Assembly (NCBI GenBank): GCA_011799875.1
Contig: CM022303.1
Coordinates: forward strand, 190,389,700-190,453,699
Direction: 5' to 3'
Length of the DNA: 64,000 nt
Source of the DNA: Thinopyrum elongatum
Lineage: Eukaryota > Streptophyta > Magnoliopsida > Poales > Poaceae
The translations under genes were made by a program, and so were the position numbers. How positions within the stretch are numbered: position 1 is the stretch's first letter; each line of letters opens with the position of its first letter. The notes beneath the pieces were generated by a model, which saw only the letters and a program-made list of their open reading frames with translations, searched no databases and was not told where the DNA came from. Shown one piece after another: positions 56,506 to 64,000 of this stretch.

Positions 56506-59500
56506 ATGACCAAGAGTCATCGCGGCAAGCTCTACATCGACGACGAAGGCTGGGGCCCCGAGGCCGGCTCAATTGAGTACGGGTACCGGGTCCCCTTCGG
56601 TGGAATTCTCGTCTTCATTGCCAAGATTGGCAAACCGGGCCCTGAGCCGGACACCTGCACCGACATCATCGAGACGGCTCAGCGTGCAAAACCCGCCCGA
56701 GTTCAGCCCGCCATGAGTCGTGCCTTCGTGGGATTCATCAATGGTGCGGAATCTGAGGATAAATCGGTATCTGACGGTGAGACAGTTGTCTATTCTGATG
56801 GCGAGTCATCCACCGGTGAAACCGAGTCATTGTACCGACTACAAGACGGTCGGCTTGGGGGCTATTCCGATGGCGATAGTATTCCGGACCCCTACGAGCC
56901 GCCGAACCGGGTTGCAATCTTCAAGGCCGGTACGCAGCCAGTGTAGCACTCTTCAACTGCAGCGGCATTGATTTTCGGGTTAGCAGCGGCGACGGTAGCT
57001 GGGGCAGGAGGCCCTGCGCGCCCGCCGGCTCAAGTCTTGTCCGGTTTACTAGACGCCTTGGCAACACTGCTGACAACGGAGGTTAACCCGGATAATCAAG
57101 ATCAGCATAACGCAGAAGTCGTGAAATTGCGAGATCAGATAGCTCAAGCTAAGGAAGACCTGGCAGCTGAAGATGCCAGGATGGCTGTGGAGCGGGTTAC
57201 GTTGGATGCTCGGGCGCTGCGGATTCAGTCGGAGTCTTACCGGCTCATGCTAGATCAGAATGCTTCAAACGAAGTCATGAGGAGGAGGCATCAGTCTCGC
57301 CTGCCACCGGTTTACGAGGCGAGGAACCTCTTTAACAAGCCAGGAGCAGGAACCAGTAACCCGCCAGTGGCGGACCGGGTTGAAGCACCTGGGATGGGAG
57401 CGCCGGTTCAGCCGCGCACCACGGATCCGCCTCGTCAGAACAATATCCCGCCGCAACACATGACAACTCCACCGGGTCAATACTCTAACCCTTTGGATAA
57501 CATGATCGCTGCGGCGTCACAATTGGCGGCTATCATGGTTGAAGGTGAGTCTCCAACGGCGGTTGAGATGCGGAGGGCTAGAGAGCTCCTTCAGACAGCA
57601 TTGGTTCAGCAGCAGGCTTATTCTTACAGTCGAAGCCGGATTCATTCCACCCCTCGCCCAAGCTGGAGTTACAGTAGGCATATTGATGAACCAGCTGTGT
57701 CAAGTAGTGGGCGGAACCATAACCTGCCTCGTGGACATAACCTGGCGGGCGGTGGTGCTGATGCTCAGAACATGGTGGATCAAGGTAGAGCACGTCGAGA
57801 GGCCGAGCTGGCGGCGCAATATGCGGCCCGTCAACCTTCTCCGGTTCGTCCGACAACTTCAGTGGAGCCAGGTGTAACCCTTAGGAATTTGGGCGTGCCA
57901 TGTTTAGTGCCGGCCATACGTAATGAGCGCCTGCCCAAGGATTTTAAGGGTCCTCGCAAGGTGCCTAACTATACAGCCGATTTACCTCCTGAAGCATGGA
58001 TCGAGAGTTATGAGATGGCCATGGAATTGCTAGATGTTAGCGATGCGGCATGTGCTAAATATTTCCCTCTGATGTTGGATGGAACGGCTCGCACTTGGTT
58101 GAAGGGGCTCCCTGCCAACTCCATTGGGTCATGGGCCGAGTTAAAGGCCCGGTTTATCCAGAATTTCAAAGATACATGCAAGCAGCCTATGTCAATTGTG
58201 GATCTGGATGCCTGTGTCCAAGAAGAGGGTGAGTTCACAACCCATTGGGTGCGCCGGGTTTCGACCATCTTACATTCATCGGATCGCATCAATGTCGGTT
58301 CAGCGGTCATAATGTTGGAGAAGAATTGCCGGTTTACGCCTCTTAAGCAGAAGTTGGGTCGGCTCAAGTGCCACTGCAATGACATGGGAGAGCTGATGGC
58401 GGCTCTGGTTAAGTACGCTGACTCTGATGGTACCAAGGACCCCGAGTCTGATGATGACAAGCCGGGAAAGGGAAAGAAGAGCAGCAGCACCAGAGGACAG
58501 CAGCATAATCCGGTGAATCAGGGAGGCAATGGTAAGCGCAAAGCTGATAATAGTTTGGACTTTGTGGCTAACACCAACACACAGAATAATGGCCAGCGTC
58601 GTAAAGGTAAACCGCCCCCACGGCCGGTTTATTATATCAGCAAAGTGCTTATTGAGTCCAAACAGAGATACCCACATTGGCAGAAACTCGTATATGGGGT
58701 TTTCATGGCAAGCCGGAAGCTCAAGCAATATTTTCAGGGTCACCCCATTACTGTGGTTAGCTCTGCTCCTTTAGGAGATATCATACAAAACAGGGAAGCA
58801 ACAGGCCGGGTTGCCAAATGGGCCATTGAACTTGGGCCTCATGGTTTGAAGTATATGCCTCGCACGGCCATCAAGTCTCAAGCACTGGTGGATTTCATCA
58901 ATGACTGGACAGAGCTGCAGATGCCTGAGGAAAAACTAGATAACATGTATTGGACTATTCACTTTGATGGGTCCAGGCAATTAGAGGGCTCGGGGCCTGG
59001 AGTTGTGCTTGCTTCCCCTCGAGGTGATAAATTTTGTTATGTTCTTCGTTTGATGTTCCCTTGTACTAACAATGCAGCTGAATATGAGGCCTTGCTCCAT
59101 GATCTTCGGATGGCTAAGGAGATGTACTTAAGCCGGGTAAGGTGCTTTGGTGACTCAGATTTGGTGGCTCAACAAGTCTCTGGTACTTGGGATTCTAAGG
59201 ATCCCCTCATGGCGGCTTATCGACGAGAGGTGGATGTTATTGCTGGTCACTTCAAGGGTTATCAAGTTGAGCATGTTGATCGGAGGAAAAATGAAGCGGC
59301 TGATGCCTTAAGCTGGTTGGGTTCTCAATGTAAACCGGTGCCACCTAATGTCTTTCTTGACATTTTGCATAACCCGTCGGTCAAGTTACCTACAGAGGAG
59401 GATTTGGCTATTCCTGATCCGGAAGCTCAGTTGGTGGCGGCTCTTCATGTTATTCCTGATTGGACAGTTCCATATTTGGCATATATGACCCGGGGCGAGT

Positions 59501-60720
59501 TACCTGAGGATGAAACCTTGGCCAGGCAAATAACCCGGCGGTCCAAGTCAATGACAATTGTCAATGGAGAGCTGCACCATTGCAGTGTTACCGGGGTGTT
59601 TCAGCGTTGTGTTTCTCCTGAAGAAGGCTGTGAGATTCTGCGCGAGATCCATGAAGGAGATTGTGGTCATCACGCCGGCTCTAAATCTCTTGTAGCCAAG
59701 GCTTTTCTTCATGGTTTTTATTGGCTGACGGCTCATGCTGATGCTGAGGACTTGGTCAAAAAATGTGACAGTTGTCAGAAATTTTCACGTCGAGCTCATG
59801 TGCCGGCTCAGGAGTTGAGAATGATTCCAATCACTTGGTCGTTTGCAGTTTGGGGGCTTGATATGGTTGGACCTTTTAAGAGGTCCAAGGATAAGAAGAC
59901 CCACCTCTTGGTGGCGGTTGATAAATTCACTAAGTGGGTAGAGGCAGAGCCAGTCAGTAAGTGTGATGCAGCAACGGCGGTTCAATTCATGAAGAAGGTG
60001 ATCTTCCGTTTTGGCTTTCCACACAGCATTGTAACAGACAATGGCACTAATCTCTCCATGGGTGCTATGAAAGAATTTTGTCAACGTGAGCATATCCGGC
60101 TTGATGTATCGTCGGTGGCTCACCCCCAATCTAATGGTCAAGCTGAGAGAGCCAATCAAGAGATTCTGAGAGGCATCAAGCCCCGGCTTATGGTTCCCTT
60201 ACAGAGGACGCCGGGTTGTTGGGTAGAGGAGTTACCCTCGGTGCTATGGAGCATCAACACAACGCCCAACAGATCTACGGGTTACACGCCTTTTTTCATG
60301 GTTTATGGAGCAGAGGCGGTTCTCCCCAGTGACATCCGTCACGACTCACCCCGGGTGGCGGCTTACGTTGAAGCTGATAATGAAAAGGCACGTCAGGATG
60401 CACTTGACCTGTTAGACGAGGCGCGTGATCTCGTAGCGACTCGTTCGGCGATTTACCAGCAAGATCTACGTCGTTATCACAGCCGCCGGGTCAAGACCAG
60501 AGCCTTTCAAGAAGGTGACTTGGTGCTCCGGCTTATCCAGGATCAGACTGATATGCACAAGTTATCCCCACCTTGGGAAGGACCCTTTGTGGTCAGCAAG
60601 AATCTGAACAACGGGTCATACTACCTTATTGATGTTCGAGACCACAAGGACTCACGCACGTCGGAGGAAGAGACTCGCCGGCCGTGGAATATTGCTCATC
60701 TTCGGCCTTACTACACCTGA
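56506..60720 (+). CDS. T2 gag::RNase H::integrase fusion polyprotein (one in-frame stop)
   Basis: The frame runs from ATG 56506 (or 56362 in the LTR) to TGA 60718-60720, interrupted only by TAG at 56944-56946. The continuous part, 56968-60720, is 1250 codons. Order within it: coiled-coil-like stretch (residues 50-90), gag core (about 316-430, WLKGLPANSIGSWAELKARF), basic tail (about 500-548), then directly the C-terminal half of the first RNase H (YYISKVLIESKQRYPHW, from about 552). Archaeal-type RNase H follows (HFDGSRQLEGSGPGVV, about 661-790), then the integrase zinc finger (HEGDCGHHAG...CDSCQKF, about 893) and DDE core. The catalytic residues are Asp965, Asp1024 and Glu1060, with 35 residues between the last two. 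Protease, RT and most of the first RNase H are missing: about 2.24 kb compared with T1, junction near 58610-58625. No frameshift or stop follows the junction. Confidence 0.88.
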
Positions 60721-62000
60721 GCCATTGGCTCTTCTGATGTACATATTTTTTACAATGTATGTATTAAACCGGCACCCCTGCTAAAGCAGGGCCTCTGTCG
60801 TCTTTTCTTAATGAGTTTTTGGTTACTTGGGGGCTTCCGGCTTATGAGCGAAGTTATGATTACCCTTTGAACCGGCTTATAAGCCAACTGAAAAAAAAAC
60901 TTGGGGGCTTGCTACCCAGGTTAAAGGTACCAAAGAGAGTCTGTTGCAAAATCACAGCTCAAACATAGGTGCCCCTTGAGCACAGCTCAAAAATATTACA
61001 TGGGGGCTCCTTGATTCTAAAGAACAAAGAGTTTGTATAACCCTTGTAATAGGCTTAAAAGCCAGGCTTGGAAGCCAGGTGTATTCACCTAAAACCCCGG
61101 GTTATCCTGCCTTTTTAAGTAAGCCACTCCACCCAGGTATTCCTGGAATGACCCGCCGAATGTTTGACAAGTCAATCTTATACAGACCCTGAACTTGTCA
61201 AAGTTAAAACGACGATTGGTTATGTGAGGTCCATCTTATAAGGTTTGTATATAGGTTTAACTCAGTGGTTGTGCGGCCCGTGAAAGCACTCGATTTTTGG
61301 CCTGGCAGCCCATGAAAAGCCTCGTTTTTTCGTTTGTTTTATTCCACAGTTTTTTTTGAGGTTTATTTGATGAGGCTTATAATGCTTTATGATCATAATT
61401 CATCCGGTGTTTATTAGCCCGGCCTGGTTTTTGACTATAAGTCGCCAGTATGAGATAAGATAACATTCGGTGTTTATTAACCCGGCCTGGCTTTTGACTA
61501 TAAGTCGCCAGTATGAGATAAGATAATATCCGGTGTTTATTAACCCGGCCTGGTTTTGTTCATAAGCCAAGCAATCTATGATAATTACCAGTGCTCAAAG
61601 TTTGGGTTCTCCCCCTTACTACACCGGTTTGGTAAACCAACAGTGTGATCAAATATCACAGGTATGATATATTTCAAATTTGGTTATTCTGAAAGTCCAG
61701 CCTTGGGTATAAGCTATGTTAGTTTCCATGGTTTTATATTGGGCATTATGACCCGTCCAGCGGTAAACCGCCAGGACACTTTTAATCCGTTGCATGCAGG
61801 AGCAGATTCCACATTGTTAATATTATAAGCATAAGTGGCATATCTTAACATGGTGGATTAGCAGTGTCATGCAAAGTAAATATGCACGATGGCATAGCAG
61901 AACAATAGTTTAAGCTAGCCTATTACAAGGCGTTTGGTGCCCAAAAGAATAATTGTTTTAACAAGTCTTAAAGAAAGCAGCTGCTAAACTGGCCCCCGGT
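60721..62000. other. T2 spacer between integrase and antisense gene
   Basis: Non-coding. CTTGGGGGCTT boxes at 60826-60836 and 60900-60910, and a 63-bp tandem repeat at 61405-61565. As in T1 it should contain converging transcript ends. Confidence 0.6.
61405..61565 (+). repeat. 63-bp tandem repeat in T2, about 2.5 units
   Basis: Units begin CGGTGTTTATTANCCCGGCC at 61405, 61468 and 61531 and contain TTTTGACTATAAGTCGCCAG. T1 keeps two spaced copies of the core (near 20366 and 20469), so the motif is older than the tandem amplification. Confidence 0.82.
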
Positions 62001-63907
62001 TTACGAGTCTTGGCCTGGCTGACTTGAAGGTTGCGGATCATCCAGCGCCGGTTCATCTTCCTCCTCTTTACCCAGTGGCTGGAAGTCAATGGTGGTCCAA
62101 TCGATCCCAGTTAATGCCTTGAATACAGCTTCATCACTTATAAGTGTGGAGGGGTCAACATCAGGGGCATAGGTATGCTTACGGATTGGAGGAATAAGAT
62201 TTGGAGCATCATAAGTTGGCGTGTTAACTCTCTTGCTGTTGGCATCATAAATCGACTGATAATGTGAAAGATCAGTTTCTTCAGCCAATTTGCTAGCCAA
62301 TGGGCGCATTTCCCTCATCAAGGCTCTGAGGTCATCGTTATTAAAGTCTGACCCGTCCTCCTTTATGCTCAGGTAGCCGTTTCCCACATCGGCCGGATCA
62401 AGATCAGATATCCAAGCTTTGGCCCGAGTCAGTGCAGTAAGAGCACCCGCCCTGGCAGCTGACTTCTTTAGCTCTTCAAACCGTGCAGGCATCATCGCCA
62501 GCCTTTCCAACGTCTCCTTGATCAAGGTTGGGGGCGGTTTATTATGGGAAGCTGTGCAGATAACCCGTTGTACGCCGGTATATAATTGCTCTATAAGTGT
62601 ATAGGCGGCTTTCAGTTTTTGCCGCATATCTGAGCCAAGATGAGCAATGCGAGTTCCTGCATCATCAAAAACATCGGTAAACCGGCAGTCTCTTACATAA
62701 TACATGTTCAAAGCTTATGAAGAAGTTATTTACCAAATACGGCAGCGGTCATGGCATTTATTTGCTGTTTCAAGCCAGTCAGCTCCTCAGCTACCGGATT
62801 AAGGGCAGCCTCAGCATCCTCAGCTCTCTTCAGTAGAGTTGACTTTTCTGTATCCCAACCTGCCCGCTCGTTCTGGAAGCTCTCCTTCAGTTTTTCCATT
62901 GCTGTTAAGGCACTGGTCAGTTCTTCCTTGGCTTTGGAGGTCTCGGCTTGTTGCGACTTGATATTTTCTTGAAGGTCGGCGATTTGAGATTCCTTCTTGT
63001 TAAGATCAGCCTGCAAGAGACATGTAATTAATTAGATAGCAGTGCATATTCAAAGTCCCAAGCACATAACAAGTAATATACTTGGCACTTGGGGGCTAAT
63101 GTCTATTGCTTCTTATCAAAAAAAAATTACAAGTCCCAAGCACATAACAACTATCAGCTTGATGGTCAACCGGATTATAAAGGTCCTAAGTAAGAATTTT
63201 GAGCCTTACAGCATAATTAGTCTCAACTTAACATATTTGTTAAGTCGACCCTTGGGGGCTACGCAGGCGAAATTGAAGAGTTATTATTTTAAAGTCCCGA
63301 TTCATATTGACGTTATAAAACGGCCCTTGCGGGCTAGTGGAGTTGATCTATATGGTTCTTGAAAGTTTACAGAACATTCTATTATTTTATGTCTAGTAAA
63401 CTTGGCGGCTAAGGGAAGAATATTTATGCAGAGTTAACAGCATGTACCTCAAAGCGCTCCTTCATCATGTTCAGTAAACCGGCTTCATAATCACGGCTTG
63501 TGTACAAACGGTTTAAAAACCTAGAATGAATATCTTGGGCGCTGAGGTGGGCATAGCCTTCCAAGTCCACCTACCACTTGCCCTTGTCAACAGCAGAAAA
63601 TTCTTCTTTGGCACTATGTTTTGACAGAGCAGTGGGGTTGCCTGAGGCTGTATAACTGACACCGGTAACTACAACATCGTCAGCTTTATCATCAGCAGCC
63701 TTAGTTGGGCTTGGCGGTTTATCAGCATGACCCATCGGATCAATTTCCATCTGCTCAACAAAGGTTTCATGATCTTGCGGTGGCGGATCATCAAGAATAG
63801 CTTCAGTATTTGGTTCAAACTGTTCTAGGTTCTTTTCCGGATCAGTTGGCGCGCTATCATCAGCCGGTTTGTTCAATTTGGCCTTTTTACTGGGTCTGGC
63901 CTTGGCT
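62001..63907 (-). pseudogene. T2 antisense gene, last three exons
   Basis: Exons: 63907-63448, 63010-62734 and 62656-62001. Acceptors are CTGTCAG, CTTGCAG and GATGCAG; donors are GAG/GTACAT and TTTG/GTAAAT. The exons encode a Pro/Asp-rich segment (PPSPTKAADDKADDVVVTGV), a coiled coil (LQENIKSQQAETSKAKEELT...) and a C-terminal domain (LKAAYTLIEQLYTGVQRVIC...) ending in an acidic tail. Exon order, phases and protein sequence match exons 3-5 of the T1 antisense gene. One TAG (63571-63569, TGG TAG in place of GCG AAG) is the only visible lesion. The N-terminal PF04195-type exon is beyond the window. Function is unknown. Confidence 0.82.
63088..63261 (+). repeat. Polypurine-like boxes in the T2 antisense intron
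   Basis: CTTGGGGGCTAA at 63088-63099 and CTTGGGGGCTA at 63251-63261, in the same intron that carries four such boxes in T1. CGGCCCTTGCGGGCTAG near 63322 may be a further decayed copy. Confidence 0.65.
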
Positions 63908-64000
63908 CTGACAGAGACGCAAATAACAGGTTAGTATAATGATCAAGCATAAGGTATAAAGGGTTGGTTAAAAATGCTCACCCAGGAATAGTTTTGAGGG

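Larger units (their letters stand above)
55878..64000 (+). mobile_element. T2: Tat-lineage element with internally deleted pol, incomplete at the window edge
   Basis: It comprises the 5' LTR (55878-56417), primer site, a near-continuous gag-RNase H-integrase frame (56506-60720), a spacer with a 63-bp tandem repeat, and the last three exons of the antisense gene (63907-62001). The 3' LTR is outside the window. T1 is the closest relative here; gag, RNase H and integrase align throughout. T2 lacks protease and RT. It inserted into the F protease. Confidence 0.92.

Overview
The window is gene-free, repeat-dense grass DNA, most probably from a wheat relative (Triticeae). I found no host protein-coding gene, no rRNA or tRNA gene and no CRISPR. 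Almost every base belongs to nested transposable elements: Ty3/Gypsy LTR retrotransposons of two lineages, four solo LTRs of other or related families, and one CACTA DNA transposon. The plant assignment rests on primer-binding sites matching plant tRNA-Asp, on Tat-type polyproteins with a second RNase H and an antisense PF04195 gene, and on a CACTA terminus of the abundant Triticeae Jorge type. Family names are tentative, because no database search was possible.

Layout, left half. 1-3861 is the 5' part (minus strand) of element B, an Athila-type non-autonomous element. It sits in the integrase of element A (minus strand, visible in pieces between 3862 and 27141). A is also broken by solo LTR S1 (5053-9351, perfect 5-bp target duplication) and, inside its own 5' LTR, by T1 (12601-26108), a complete Tat-lineage element. 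T1 carries gag-pol on the plus strand and a spliced gene on the minus strand. A lies next to the right part of CACTA element J (27142-31599), which borders the 3' end of a second Tat-type element, H (31600-34320).

Layout, right half. Unclassified DNA (34321-35413 and 47409-48156) is split by the complete element C (35414-47403, minus strand, same family as B), whose gag is cut by solo LTR S2 (41385-45465). Element F (from 48157, plus strand) has its 5' LTR interrupted by solo LTR S3 (48477-51098), itself interrupted by solo LTR D (48802-50382). Its gag/protease boundary is interrupted by solo LTR E (53935-55483), and its protease by T2 (55878 to the window end), a Tat element related to T1.

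How the parts work. A, T1 and F show the usual gag-protease-RT-RNase H-integrase order, all decayed by stops and frameshifts. T2 keeps an almost uninterrupted frame in which protease and RT have been removed cleanly, fusing gag to RNase H and integrase. B and C share LTRs, leader and 3' region but carry different coding modules and no polymerase, so an autonomous relative (perhaps like A) would have to move them. T1, T2 and H carry an antisense gene next to the 3' LTR. In T1 this gene has its own TATA box, a 5' non-coding exon and five coding exons with consensus splice sites, and it converges on pol. Order of events by nesting: H, then J, then A, then B, S1 and T1; separately C then S2, and F then S3, then D.
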